Of a stretch of DNA of 64,000 nucleotides, positions 40,436 to 52,695 are shown one piece after another; positions within the stretch are counted from its first letter, which is position 1, and each line of letters begins with the position of its first letter. Below the pieces are notes generated by a model. It saw only the letters and a program-made list of their open reading frames with translations. It was not told the DNA's origin and searched no databases. The position numbers were made by a program, and so were the translations under genes. The DNA comes from Amphiura filiformis. Its lineage: Eukaryota > Echinodermata > Ophiuroidea > Amphilepidida > Amphiuridae. Where the stretch lies: assembly GCF_039555335.1 (NCBI RefSeq), contig NC_092642.1, forward strand, positions 18,835,151-18,899,150, in the 5' to 3' direction.

Positions 40436-43400
40436 CTAAGAAATACACACAAACAAGAAGCATTATTGGTTTAATACTTTTCATTTATCTGTTCTGACTC
40501 TAGTAACACCTCTTACATATTTTCTTGGGTAGGTTTAGGCATATGTTTACTGAAGAGGCATGAAAAGTAACACTAAGGCCATGTTATACTGATTCTTCAA
40601 AGTAAAATGCATACTGACAAAGATCCAGGGAAACTAATGAGGTGTCACTGGAGCCGGAAATGTTTTAATAGTATGTTGATTCCTAGTAAGCGATCTTTGC
40701 TATATACAAGATAGAGCCTTCAGTAACACAGATTGACAAAACAGGGATTTGGCATATCAAAGTCCTCTGTAGATTCCTTTCGCACTGACCTGCGCGCCAT
40801 CGCGTGAAAGAGAATTACGTCAGAGTCACGCGATGCCGGCAAATGTTAAATACTTGTTCAATGAATGGGTGCCAATTATCTGTGATATTCTACCTCACTT
40901 CCGTAATACGTACAAAGGAAAAGATCGGTGGTAGATGGTGTAAAGCTGTGTAATCAGTTATGTCTATACTTACTTTGCAAGCTTCCCACATCATAGGCGG
41001 GGATTTGTTTTATTTCCTGGTAGCTCAATTCTTCAAAGTAGACCTTAAGATCCAACATGTTTTTACTGCAAAGATATGTTAAGAGAACACATTATTATTT
41101 ACATTTTGGAGACATTCTTTACACTTGATACAAAAAGATGCTTTAACTTGTAATGGTTGTAGCGGTTGGATACTGGCTGTATGAAAGCATATAACCAGTA
41201 GTACCCTCAGGTATACCGGTTATACACATCAAAGTGTAACATAAGATCCATCTTTAATATGTCAAAAAGTAAATATCTAAAAATATTATTAAACTGAAAA
41301 AGCTGTTGCACTTGGAAGAAGTAGAGTTTTCAATTCCAAGAAACTTCAAAACAATAAGTACCGATCTTTTAGATACAGTATCTACATGTACGACCTCCAT
41401 CAACCCGACTTTAATTTACTCTACCGGATATCGGCAGAAATTTTCTCGCCAATTTTCGATGAGCCTACATATTATCATGATTATAGGCATAGTACTTGCT
41501 ACATTGTAGGGGTGACGGTTTCTTTTCCAAAATATACTAATTTTTCTTTCAAATCGAAAATTGTCGACACTACCGACGAAGATATGAACTTACCGGGCAA
41601 ATTCTTCGGTTATATTAAATTGACGTTCAAGCCCACGTTCCACATGTATGGCTGGCCAATATGAAGTTGATATACGCCCTTCGTAGATGAACGATTCACA
41701 CGATACTTCACATCCACAATTGATATCGCTGGCAGTGAAATTGGCTACAAAATGTATAAGAATGAATTTGGTCTTCAGTGACAATTATATTCCAGTACCG
41801 AAGAATGTCAATTAAATCAATGCAATTAAATCAATACCCCTTTGAATCAAATGTGCCTATAATTTACCACAGTGGCGTTTCCATAGCATACATAACCATC
41901 GTGATTTCATATACTTGTATCAATCTTTGTCAATTTAGAGTGTTTGGTAGCAAATTTGGTATCAAATTGGAGCTATCAAGATTTTGCACACGACCTTATC
42001 AATCAAATTGTCACAAGACGATCCGGTTTCGGTGTAGGACGGGTTACATAAGTGGGAATTTTTCCACCATGGTGGGATAATTCTGAATTGACACTTAATT
42101 TGGGTGTACTTTGTCTTGGGTCCAATCTCTATCATGGAAAGGTTGCTATATCTTTCTAAATATATGATTGTTTGTTCTAGATTTGGGTTTTCGCGTTTCA
42201 TATTTGAAAGAACTAATGTTTAATTGCAACATTTCGAAACCACAAACCAAAACTGGGTGCTATGATGTACAAGATTGGGCTAAGAGTATCACATTTGTGC
42301 GTGCAGTAACGTAGTGCCGACAAATATATCTCAGCATCGGCGGAAGGAAGAGGGGGGAAGGGGGAGGTGCAGTAGCCCGTCCACTTTTCGACTGGGGGCC
42401 TTCAATTCCCCACTTTAATCAAACCCATAATGTGATGTGTGTCACATAAATAATCAAATCTCTATTCTAGACCCTGAAAAATGTAAAGTTAATGCAACAA
42501 ATAGGTTCAAATGGACCTTCACGTTCAAGTTCACCTTCTTATTGCACATTTTCCAACCCCCTGTGTATGGACTATGGATAAACAAACTTTTTGCTTCTGC
42601 ATTAGATACCCAACACTATAATGTTTAAAAAATAATGGATAGTGAAAACCTGTCCACGAATGGCTTCAATTTGGGCCTTCTTCCGGGGGTGGGGTGGGGT
42701 GGGGGGGTGGGGTCACTCCCATTGTGGCCTGTACACCATCCGCGATAATCAACTTTTGAAAAACACCCTAAACAAGGACTTAACCCCTGGCTAAAACGAT
42801 ACCAAAAACAGGTAACGCGCGTCTGTTTTCACACCCTAAACAGGGATTTTATTCCTTGCTTCAAATTTCATACCCTAAAGGTCATATTCGCGAATTAGCA
42901 ATTGCAATTTTGCTACCTTTTTTTTCATTTTTTAATGTTTTTGACACCCTAAACACGATACGCGCGTATCGTGCCTACCCAAGACAAACTACCCTTTTTA
43001 CGCGTTTTTATTTTCGCGGATGGTGTACAGTCCACAATGGGAGTGAACCCAGGTGGTGGTCGCATTGCATTCTCTAAATTCAGTAAATGTTCATCGTCAA
43101 CCGTGTAATTGAATGGGATTATTTTGAAATTTTAAAACGCTTGAAATATCAAAAACAAATAGGCCTATGTTAATAAATAATATAAATACATGCTAAAACC
43201 GTTGGGGTTCGATAATGAACCCCACAAACTAACCGGTATATGGACGGGGATACGGCCGGGCGGTTTCACAAGTTACCGGCTCTATCATATCATGCCATTC
43301 GCCGCCTGAGTGAACCCCTGGGCCTTCATCTAAACCATTTTCATATTGTGACACACTAATCATGATTATAGTGCGAAAATAGTCCACCAAATGGCTTCAA

Positions 43401-46400
43401 TCGGACTTTCATTTCGCAAAAGTTTCTGCGTTCGCCCTTTTCATTTCTGCTTTGGACACCCGACACTTAATGTTTAAAACACAATTTACATGATTTAATG
43501 GCTTTAATCTGCCTTTATTTCAACAATTTTTGGCATTTTCAAAATAAAATTGTACGCAATAGTAGTACCAAAATTGTCCACAAAATAGCGTCAATTGGGC
43601 CTTCATTTTGCAAACGTTTCTCACTTCTGAGGTGGGCACATCCCCCTCAGACACCCTACAGTCTCGCACAATGCTCCGCGGCCATTATTTACATTTTCAA
43701 TACATCCGCCAATCATGCCAATGACTGGCCAGCCGGCCACCAGTTTCAAAAACGTTCAGCCGCCGCTGCATCTCAGCCAGTTCCAATCAGCGTAACATTT
43801 TGCTCTACCTTCACTAGAGCGGGGTCATGAGATATGTGTACCTGAACGAAAGAAAAATAACGCAGATCTGCCCCTACCATCAAGTTGACGAAGAGAAAGC
43901 AGAGGCATAAATAAACAGTTAGCAACCTGGACAACATATTCTTTTGTTATGCAAGGCTCACTCAGTCATTTAATGTGGCAATACAAACGATCGAATTTGG
44001 TGTTGAAACGAGCTAAATTTTGAGTTACACCTTTTCAATGTAAAATTAATTTTCTCGGCCAAATTTTTTCAGTAAATGTCAGGTCAAATTGTAGTGCTTG
44101 ATACTTTTTTTTTTTTCAAATCCTAGTGTTAAACTTAGGCGTGAAATTCAGTCATTTCGTGTAAGATTTTCGATTTTGATAGGCTTAAACTCTGCCCGCG
44201 AGCCTTTTCTGGGATCAACCTTTTAGCTTTTCAAAGTAATATAGTTCGCTAATGAAGGATTTTCCCCAACTTTCTAACGCACATCACCGTGAGCGATATA
44301 TCATAGTTTTGTCAGAATTTACGTTTTGATTTCACCATTTTTTCACCGGCTGAAATTTTTTCAAAATCAACGCGTGAAATATAAGGCTAATAATACTAGC
44401 ATTGTGGATCGATATCCCTGGGTTTAATAGGAATACCGGCATGATACAGTGTTGCCAGAACTTCAATATAGCAACGAAATTCCCAGGCCTAATAGCGCTC
44501 CTATACTGATCATGTTTATAGCACGATGAGGATATTTCATCATCACGTGAGTGATTCGGACCAATGTGTTGAAATTTGCTTCTCCTCAAAACAACTTTGC
44601 CCGAAGGCTTACATGCAATTGGGCAATATTTTAAACAAAACTTTCTTTTACAAAACATTATATACGCTGTATGTTTTATGATCAAGTAAACTGTTTGGAA
44701 CACACTTCCAAAGAAATAACCTTCGTAACGCCCCGGCGTAACGCCCCAGACTTTCGTTATTAAAACGCCAGAAATAGACTGTCCTTATAAAAACCATCAG
44801 AGATTGTGGCTTATAAGAACCGTTCATTATCATTGTTAACTTAAACAGGTTTTTGTTTTTAAACATCTTTATAAATTGATTGTTTTTATGTTTGTTTGTA
44901 AATTTCTGTGCTTTACGCGCTTTGAGTTCCTCATCAGAGATTGTGCCTTATAAGAACCATTCATTTTCATTGTTAACTTAAACAGGTTTTTGTTTTAAAC
45001 AAAACCTGTTCAAGCAATTATTTAAAATTGCTTGCCTAAAAACAGAATAACTTGGATGTTAATACTTGACGTAGTGTTTCAATTGTCATGAAGGTGACTG
45101 GGTATGGTGCCTTTTGTTTGTGTTTGTTTGAAACTGCTTTTGAAACCCACCGAAAGTCATAGGCCCTAATGAAGCAGCCAAAACAATACCAGGTTAAACA
45201 TGGAAGTTTATAAAACTTATTAAATAACCTTAAGGAAAAAAAAAAAACATTTGTGGCAACAATAAGCCTTGCATTGAAAGTCATGGTTAAAGTGTGTTGA
45301 TTACCACACCAAAGTTTCCCTACATACACCCCCACTACCCACCTCACACACCTCTGCACCCACCCCACCCTATAGGCCTACATGTACATGATATTACATA
45401 ATTAATAATATATAGCATAGCTATACATTTAGGTATAGCGCTTAATTATGACAAATATGGTTAGGCCTAAATTAAAAACAAACCCGAACACTGATGAATC
45501 TCTACAGAAACCCGAACACAAGTCTGAAGGGTGTAATGAAAATGGCAACCCGCGATAGGGGAGGGGGGGTAGGTCATACAAAATTCACATGGAGATAGGA
45601 GGGACAGAAGATTAAAATCCCCTATAATAACACGCTAATTTTTCTTGGTTTGGACCGTGGATTTTCATGAACCTCAAGCCTGCGTCTCTTAATACGGACT
45701 AACCTAGGTAAACAAACACACAGACAGACAAAATGGTTTTCATAATCATGGAATCCATATAAATTGAAATTGCAGGCTATCACGTTAGCAAATTTTTAAA
45801 ATTCACCTCATTTACCAGAAAACCCAATTGGGGATTGGGGCTACCAAATCGCTAGTCGGGCAATCTTCATGATCTTTGCTTTTCAATGGAAAATTGCCCT
45901 GGATGACAACAATGAAAATATCGACTATTTCTGCTGGTTGCGCACGAGATAAAAGCACCGAGTTGGACATTTTCAGAGCATGAAGGGAAAAAGGGTAAAA
46001 TAAAAACGGAAATTCTGACAAAACTATAATATATAGACCCACACGATGTGCTTTACAGAGGTGGGAAATATCTTTCTTTAGCAAACTATATTAGTTTGAG
46101 ACGCTAAAAATCAATTCCGTAAAAAGCTCGCAGGCGAACTCAAGGCCTATAAAAATCAAAAATATCACACTAAAAGATACAATTTGATGCTTAATTTTAA
46201 CACCAGGATTTAAAAAAAATGTATATCCAAGCACCAAGTTTTTAACTGACATTACTGAAGAAGAAAAAAATATTGCTTTATATTTGACCGAGAAAATTAA
46301 TTTCATAGCAAAAAGGTGTATCTCTGAATTGTGCTGATTTTAACATGTATCGATCGACTTTTAGCGTAGACTATGCCATAGTCGATTTTTGATAAATAAA

Positions 46401-49400
46401 AATGTTATTAATCATGATGAACGCATTCAGTTGAACTCGAAATTATACTGATATTTAGTACATCAAAATACTAGTATAAAATGGTTATGAAAAAGTTTAG
46501 GCTATATAATTATATTTGTGACAGTAAAAGTAAAGTATAGGCCCTACGTAGGCTTATATTATTGAATGCAACATATCATAATGGCATAATTATAATGATA
46601 CTTCAATACTGAACAATTCTAATTTTAGAATCTGCCAGTTTATTATCCGAAAAACCGACTATGGACTTTCACTTTTAAGCAGAACTTTACCCCGGGACTC
46701 ACACACTGTCAATCATACTTGTTTATCAATAAAATCTAACCACAAGACAAAGCATGGTGGTACAATACGCGCTAGATGCATACGTTCATCCACCAGCACA
46801 AAAGCGCCGCATTCCCTAGATAGTTGTGTACCATGTATAGTTATAATGGTACCAGTACGCGTCGGGAGGATTTAAACAATAACGAGATCTGGGCGACCAA
46901 TCACAAGCCAGATTCATTTTTAAAGATGCATTACATCATGACCCAATTTTAGTTAGGCCAGAAATTGGCCTAACTCTCAAGGCAAAGTCAGTAGTCCACT
47001 TGGGAAGCTAACAAACAGAGGGCGTACGGTGACTGAAAAGATCAGTTGTGAAAATCTATCAATTGTGCACTCATTAATTAAATCAGAGTTTTAAGCTTAA
47101 ATGTAATAGCCAGAGTAGTGCACAATTGGCAAGTGGACTACGGAGAAGTCTACTTTTAGCGCGACTAAGCATTTCTAAAGAATCGGTTGTCCAGGTAGGT
47201 GACTGTAAATAGACGCAAAACAACTGATACATTGATAACGATTAATCCTACCTTCCGCGGGATAGATGCAATCTATTTGTTCTTGCGGGCTGCAAATTCG
47301 GTAATTACCTGCGAAATGTAAAATATTTATATTAAAATAAAATCGCATTAAAATAAAATCCTGTTATATATCAAAATTCAGCTTTAATTTGGGCTAAAAT
47401 AGTCTATAATTGATATTTTTCGCGCAAATGTCCTAGTAAAATCTAAAAACTTGGTCACTTGAGTGCACATGCCTTCCTCACGGGGCATTTGGGGCCTCAA
47501 ATTTTGGCCTGTCACAGGGCCCCAAAGAAGTAAATCCGGCCCTGCAGAAGTGGTAGCTCAACGAATAAATGATTGAAACATTGGAAGAGTTGATCATTTG
47601 CAAGACCTTTATGCCAATATTATCATGATTATTGGTGATGCGAGATCAGTACCTGAGATCAAAATTAGAATTACTTCTGATACTTCTATGGCCAAGCTAA
47701 AACGTATTTGGTGCAGCAATTGCATTTCAATGACTGGAACACAAGCTAACACATCTTCTTGTATGAATGCCAAACCTTATCAATCATATTTTAGGTTTGT
47801 ACAAGTAGCTCGCAAAGGAAGAGTAGTATAATAGTTTAAACATATACGTACCTTGGTATCTTACGTCTTTACATCCACACATTTTCGTAACATAGTCAAC
47901 CTTGCATTCATATCGACACAATGATACCGTGTATTGCCTGGAATACACCAGTTGTTTCGCCGAGCAGTTGGAAGGATAGGGATTGGGCAGATTGGTGATC
48001 TGAAAGAGGATAAGAGCCAACTCATTACATATACCTAATTTTACTTTGTGCAAAATTGCAGTGGCACTCCTTTTCTTAGTGTCAAAGTTATGATGTCATG
48101 TCGGGTGTCATGTACGAACCGTTGACCCACGCGTAATTATGCCGTTTGTATGTGGGTGTATGTGTCAGTATAAGCGTGCTGTAATAAATGTCCCATTCGG
48201 TGATCCCAGCGAAAGTGTAAAAAATGTTTATAAATTGCTTGAAAGTGAAGGATAAGTCATTCAAATTGTCATTTGGTATAAGGAAATGAAAATTTTGACA
48301 AAACACGAAGAAAACAACAGTATTGACGAAGTTGAAGCCCCATTCAAATAAAGCATAGATTCATGTAAATGCCTTATTTTGTCTTGAATACACAGCTTTC
48401 GGCGAGGCTAGCAGGCTATGTTAGCACATGTATCACAATGACAAAATTACCAAAATCTGAATTTTGATGATTTTTACTTTCGTCCGGATGAACAAATCAC
48501 TGAATGGGCCTTTAAAAGTGCAACATTTATTTTGCAAGCCAAAACACAATTTACTTACGGAATTGTATCTCACACTGACAGATGTCTCAAAGCCAGGTGA
48601 CACGGAGAAACCAAGTTCCTTAACAAGAGGAAATTGTCCTGGAGGGTGCAGTAATACCTATGGAATAAACACACAGGTAATAGGCGATGTATCAGTGTGT
48701 TATTTTCATGCAATGTCGGCAGTAATTACAAAATACTGACGTAAGGGTCGTGGCGCAAAGAGCAGTCAGTCTTCTATCTGGATCGTCCGATTTGCCTCAT
48801 TCACCTCTCTCATGTGTCTTGTGAAACCACGGCGGGAACCACGGATGGCAATTGCGCCGCCTGGATAATTAGAGCCACGGGAAGTAGCACAATTTGTTAT
48901 GCTTTTCTTCTAAACTTTCACCAGTGACAAATCTATGATTGTGTGCATACCCCGCGGATACTCATGTTCGTCGGAGATTTCGCGAAATATGGGGTGATTT
49001 CTGCTGAAGAAGCGTTATTCGCGAAATACACAATACAGGGCTAATTTATCAAAACGCATTTGCGAAATAATAAAAAAGGTGTTTATGTTGTTCTTCATCT
49101 ATGAATAATTTAAAATATATATTCATATTATTCATCATGCTCATAATATTGCTCGAGATTCTTTTTTTTTTGGAAACTAATACGCAAACCTTTACTTTCA
49201 GGACTTGTTGTGGTACGCTTTTGTCTAAAAAGAGTATCTTTGAAATATCGTTCGCGTTTTAAGAAAAGAGGCATTGCTGAAGGGCAACAAATTCGCGAAA
49301 TCGCTAAAAAAAGGGGGTGTTTTCCACTGAGAGGTTCGTAAAACGAGATGCCAAAGGGAGTTTTTTCAAATATCGCAGACGAGCATGAGTACCCGGAGAT

Positions 49401-51859
49401 ACATGGTGTGCCGGGTGCATACCTTTAAACCAGCTCCCGTATTTTCGCCAAAGGTGTACATATTCTGCTCTATATTGATCATCATTGCCAGACCATTGGT
49501 ACTGCCTGGTCGCTTTACTTGCAAAGCCGTCTCTGGGTTATTGTTAAATGAATAACACACACCCCAGTCGGTTATGATTCGGGTAAAATTTGCTGCTGTG
49601 CACGGCTCCGTACTACGCCAACTGCATTTCAGCAGCATGTCTTCGATGCGATGTGTTGTATTTACGACGAAGCCTTGTACGTCAAGAGGTCGGCCTACCA
49701 TGCGCTCATAACCAGCCCAATCAACTGGAAGGCGTTCTTTGGGATTTACGTTGAAAATACTGCTGACCATCAATGCCTTTAATTGAAACGAAAGGAACAA
49801 ATCTATAAGTAGAGGTGAATCATCCCAAGAAGAGTAAACTTATAAACAACATGCAATTTGTTTTGACGACGCAAGCACATTGATTGATATCGAGACCAAA
49901 AATTGGCAACGAAGGGAGTATACGACGAAGAAAAGAATTGGAAGAAAGAGAAAAATCGAGACGAGAAAAAGGAATGGAAGTTTTGAAGCGATCCTTATGA
50001 ACAACAAACAAGAAGGAGGAGAAGGAGGAGGAGGAGGAGGAGGAAGAAGAGGCGGCCGGAGAAGTAGAAGAAGAAGGAGAGTGAGTACAGCGATGGGAGA
50101 ATGTGTCCTAGAAAATCTTACCTGTTGTGGTGTAACAAGGTTGGATTTGAACAAGTTGTAATTACATATGGTTATTGCAGGGAATGTAATATTACTGACG
50201 TAGTTCATAGTAATTACAGTAGAAATAGGATGTTCCCAAAATTTCCATATGCTTTCACCAATGATAAAGCATAGATAGATCCCAAGAATGGCCAGACCTA
50301 CCATCCAAACAAGTCTGTAGCAAAAGAAACATTTACAAAAGAATAAATTAAAAAAAAAATTGATTTATCATAAATTCAATGCCCCTATATTACTCATTCC
50401 TATAGTATTTGAAATCTAGTGTTTTAAGGTTGGTCTGAACCCTGGAATTATGGAAACTTTCGGGCCTCATAACTTCTAAATTGTTGGTCTAAAGTATATA
50501 AAAGTATACATATTTAGAATGGCAAAGACTTGATAAGTTCATCTGTGAGGTCAAATTTGGGCCAAAATGGCACTTTTGGCCCCAAAGCCCCAAAATAACA
50601 GTTTTTGGGCCACTTCTTTTTTGTGAACAAAAACAAAAAAATTCTTGGGTCAAAATTGTTTTTAAACTAATTTTTAAAAACTAGATCAAAATATCTAGGA
50701 CCCGTTTTTTCATTTTTTTATATTTCGACTAACTTTGAGAAATTTGCGCCAAAAATGGTCAAAAAATGCTGATTTTTCAAAAAAAATCATAAAAAACCCG
50801 ATTTTGGCACAAATTTCAAATATTTTTGGTGAAATTGGTCGAAATAAAAAAAAATAAAAAACGGGTCCTAGATATTTTGATCTAGTTTTTAAAAATTAAT
50901 AAAAAAAAAATTTTGGCCCAAGAATTTTTTTGTTACGGTGCACAAAAAAGAAGTGGGTCAAAAACCATTATTTTTGGGATTTTGGGCCAAAAGTGCCATT
51001 TTGGCCCAAATTTGACCTCACAGATGAACTTATCAAGTCTTTGCCATTCTAAATATGTATACTTTTATATACTTTAGACCAACAATTTAGAAGTTATGAG
51101 GCCCGAAAGTTTCCATAATTCCAGGGTTCAGACCAACCTTAAATATCACTCCGATCCCATAATGCTCTTTAGATCCAGTGCCCATAAGGTATGAGAGCAT
51201 AAACCGGCCTCACTCTCTGGCGGGCAACCCACTCTGGCTTCACTCAAGTCCGGCAGAGTAACCAAACAAATGGTGGATATTATTTTACAAAACCAATTAT
51301 GAAGTATTTACTCAAGTGGAATCAATACCTGCGTCCCAACACCAATGGCCCGACTCTGACCGCGTCCGGTTATCAGTACGGTCTCACCCTGTGTGGCCAC
51401 TACCGGGGATATGATCCTGCTAGTACTAGTGTATTGAAAGCGTGACGTTTGCCGCTACGGAAAAACGCCAGTACAAACGAGCGAGCAGGACATTTGCATA
51501 TGAACCGTTTTACTATTTTTAATACAGCGTAATATCGAAAAGATGAGTCCAAAATCTGCGCAAATATCGCTTGACCTCTCTTTCGACCTGCCAATGAATT
51601 CTTGGCTCCATCGTTCGACCTTTCGACACGTATCTTAAATCTCAACATTTTCATAAACAAAATCATACCTTCTTAGGAAATGTAAGTCAAAATCGGTAAT
51701 ATATCGTATGCCGTGTAGTGTGACATTGCCACCAAATTCTCTGATTTCATCCTTGAATTTCGGTTTCTCCACAATCTCTCCATTCTTCCCTGTTTCTATA
51801 GGATGCACCTTGGTTGCCCACATTCCTCCTTCGTCATGCTTAGAAAATAAACTCGTCAT
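40311..51859 (-). CDS. DEG/ENaC/ASIC-family cation channel, gene A (9 coding exons)
   Basis: Complete gene joining 51859..51669, 50314..50122, 49776..49423, 48657..48559, 47999..47852, 47308..47252, 41744..41594, 41065..40974 and 40435..40311 on the minus strand: 1410 nt, 469 residues plus TAA. All introns are GT/AG. The start is the first ATG after an in-frame TAA upstream. Features: H49-G50 motif, TM1 about 66-86, FPAITICN 108-115, 14 extracellular cysteines, N-x-S/T sites (NTTH, NFTR, NCSA, NFTA, NITE), TM2 from about 434 with GMS at 440-442, and basic tail RCTRRKGSKM. The length is slightly short for ASICs (about 510-560 residues) but the module order is complete. It lies head-to-tail with gene B, 4.7 kb apart, so the pair arose by tandem duplication. 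The gating stimulus is not predictable from sequence. Confidence 0.94.
40974..41065 (-). CDS. Gene A exon 8: pre-TM2 VYFEELSYQEIKQIPAYD
   Basis: 92 nt, acceptor TTGCAG|TAAAAA, donor CAAA|GTAAGT, phase 2 to 1. Conserved palm strand leading into TM2. Confidence 0.93.
41594..41744 (-). CDS. Gene A exon 7: NCGCEVSCES motif
   Basis: 151 nt, acceptor TTGTAG|CCAATT, donor CCG|GTAAGT, phase 1 to 2. It encodes the C-x-C-x-x-x-C motif and STSYWPA. It is separated from exon 6 by a 5.5-kb intron, against 0.7 kb in gene B. Confidence 0.93.
42085..42300 (+). repeat. Dispersed repeat, copy in gene A intron 6
   Basis: Near-identical to 52168-52390 (CTAATTTGGGTGTACTTTGT, TTTCATATTTGAAAGAACTA, GGTGCTATGATGTACAAGAT), direct orientation. 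Non-coding. Confidence 0.75.
42711..43048. mobile_element. MITE with about 35-bp TIRs, GGTCACTCCCATTGTGG
   Basis: The left end GGTCACTCCCATTGTGGCCT, then GTACACCATCCGCG, is inverted at 43014-43048 with about two mismatches. The interior has repeated ACACCCTAAAC. In gene A intron 6. Confidence 0.7.
44808..45000. repeat. Short direct duplication, ATAAGAACC..AACAGGTTTTTG
   Basis: About 45 bp at 44811-44862 recur at 44950-44997 with few changes. No coding potential. In gene A intron 6. Confidence 0.6.
47252..47308 (-). CDS. Gene A exon 6: 57-nt micro-exon YRICSPQEQIDC
   Basis: Acceptor CGCAG|GTAATT, donor GAAG|GTAGGA, phase 1 to 1. It is too short to stand out alone; the exact match in phase, length and peptide to gene B exon 6 supports it. 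Confidence 0.9.
47852..47999 (-). CDS. Gene A exon 5: PYPSNC and CRYEC...CGC cluster
   Basis: 148 nt, acceptor TTTCAG|ATCACC, donor CAAG|GTACGT, phase 0 to 1. It encodes LPNPYPSNC, SLCRYEC and KMCGCKD. Confidence 0.94.
48559..48657 (-). CDS. Gene A exon 4: HPPGQFPLVKELGFSVSPG segment
   Basis: 99 nt, acceptor CATAG|GTATTA, donor TCC|GTAAGT, phase 0 to 0. It matches the family beta-strand block that precedes the thumb. Confidence 0.92.
49423..49776 (-). CDS. Gene A exon 3: proximal extracellular domain
   Basis: 354 nt, acceptor TTAAAG|GCATTG, donor AAG|GTATGC, phase 0 to 0. It contains HRIEDMLLKC, PCTAANFTRI and WGVCYSFNN, ending in ENTGAGLK. Confidence 0.94.
49950..50095. repeat. GGA/GAA-rich tract in gene A intron 2
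   Basis: Nearly pure purine on the plus strand, hence pyrimidine in the channel transcript, just beyond the exon 2 donor. It produces artefactual Glu/Gly/Arg-rich and Pro-rich frames. Confidence 0.75.
50122..50314 (-). CDS. Gene A exon 2: TM1 and post-TM1 FPAITICN
   Basis: 193 nt, acceptor CTACAG|ACTTGT, donor CAG|GTAAGA, phase 2 to 0. TM1 (VWMVGLAILGIYLCFIIG) is followed by EHPIST and FPAITICN. The 105-bp segment 50150-50254 is identical to gene B. Confidence 0.95.
50428..51138. mobile_element. 711-bp fold-back element flanked by TTAA (piggyBac-type target)
   Basis: In gene A intron 1. The first and last roughly 160 bp (GGTTGGTCTGAACCCTGGAA and inward) are almost perfect inverse complements, and similarity continues toward the centre. 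TTAA lies at 50424-50427 and 51139-51142, the duplication expected for piggyBac-like insertion. No coding frame. Its internal text also appears within the duplicated segments near 12570-12980 and 18790-19170. Confidence 0.8.
51669..51859 (-). CDS. Gene A exon 1: N-terminus with HG motif
   Basis: 191 nt, ATG at 51859-51857, donor AAG|GTATGA, phase 2. It encodes MTSLFSKH to FGGNVTLHGIRYITDFD. An in-frame stop sits about 50 nt upstream of the ATG with no other methionine between, which fixes the start. Confidence 0.92.
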
Positions 51860-52167
51860 TGTGAAAGCGGTGATAACGGAATGGCTCTGACGAAGATATT
51901 AGCAGAACCAAATTCAAGGCGTGACTGTAAATCGACAAAACTCAAATATCACGTCCTCTAAGTTAGACTTAAAAGTGTTTTAAAGATATCAACTTCTGAC
52001 CGTGAATATTTTGATCGTGGAATGAGCGATTTCACCTATTTTTGCCGATCCGGTGAAATGTCTGCCGAGACACATTCAGAGACAGCCTTTGTGCTGGCAC
52101 AATGATGTTCAGAGTCGGCTCTTTTTGGTAGTAGTGACTATCCAAACATTTATTTTTCCAGCCATGG

Positions 52168-52390
52168 CTTAATTCCGAATTGTCACCTAATTTGGGTGTA
52201 CTTTGTCTTGGGTCCAATCTCTATCATGGAAAGTTTGCTATATCTTTCTAAATATAATGATTGTTTGTTCTAGGTTTGTGTTTTAGCGTTTCATATTTGA
52301 AAGAACTAATGTTTAATTGCAACATTTCGAAACTACAAACCCAAACTGGGTGCTATGATGTACAAGATTGGGCTACGAGTATGCATTTTA
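52168..52390 (+). repeat. Dispersed repeat, copy upstream of gene A
   Basis: Counterpart of 42085-42300. The two copies bracket most of gene A in direct orientation. Confidence 0.75.
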
Positions 52391-52591
52391 CCATGTTAGC
52401 AATAGGTATTTCCTTCATGTTGCCAATGCATGACTTTCTTTATTATACTCAAAAACGGATTTTATTATACATGTACTAGAAAGTTGTTTACGTGCATATA
52501 GGCTCCTTCACAGTCGGTTTGTGTTGTGTATGTTTACAACTGAGCCACATAGAGACTGCGTTACCGGGACTACCAGACAAAGAATCTGTTT

Positions 52592-52695
52592 TTTGACTAT
52601 AATTTGGCCTCCTATCAGTTTTACTGATAAGATGGCTAATTGATTTGACTATAATTTGGCCTCCTATCAGTTTTACTGATAAGATGGCTAATTGA
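52592..52695 (+). repeat. Exact tandem duplication of about 52 bp
   Basis: TTTGACTATAATTTGGCCTC to GATGGCTAATTGA occurs twice in succession. Confidence 0.85.

Noticed and set aside
49880..50161. Gly/Arg-rich plus-strand frame opposite gene A intron 2
   Set aside because: Antisense reading of a GGA/GAA microsatellite. The equivalent intron tract in gene B does not conserve the frame.
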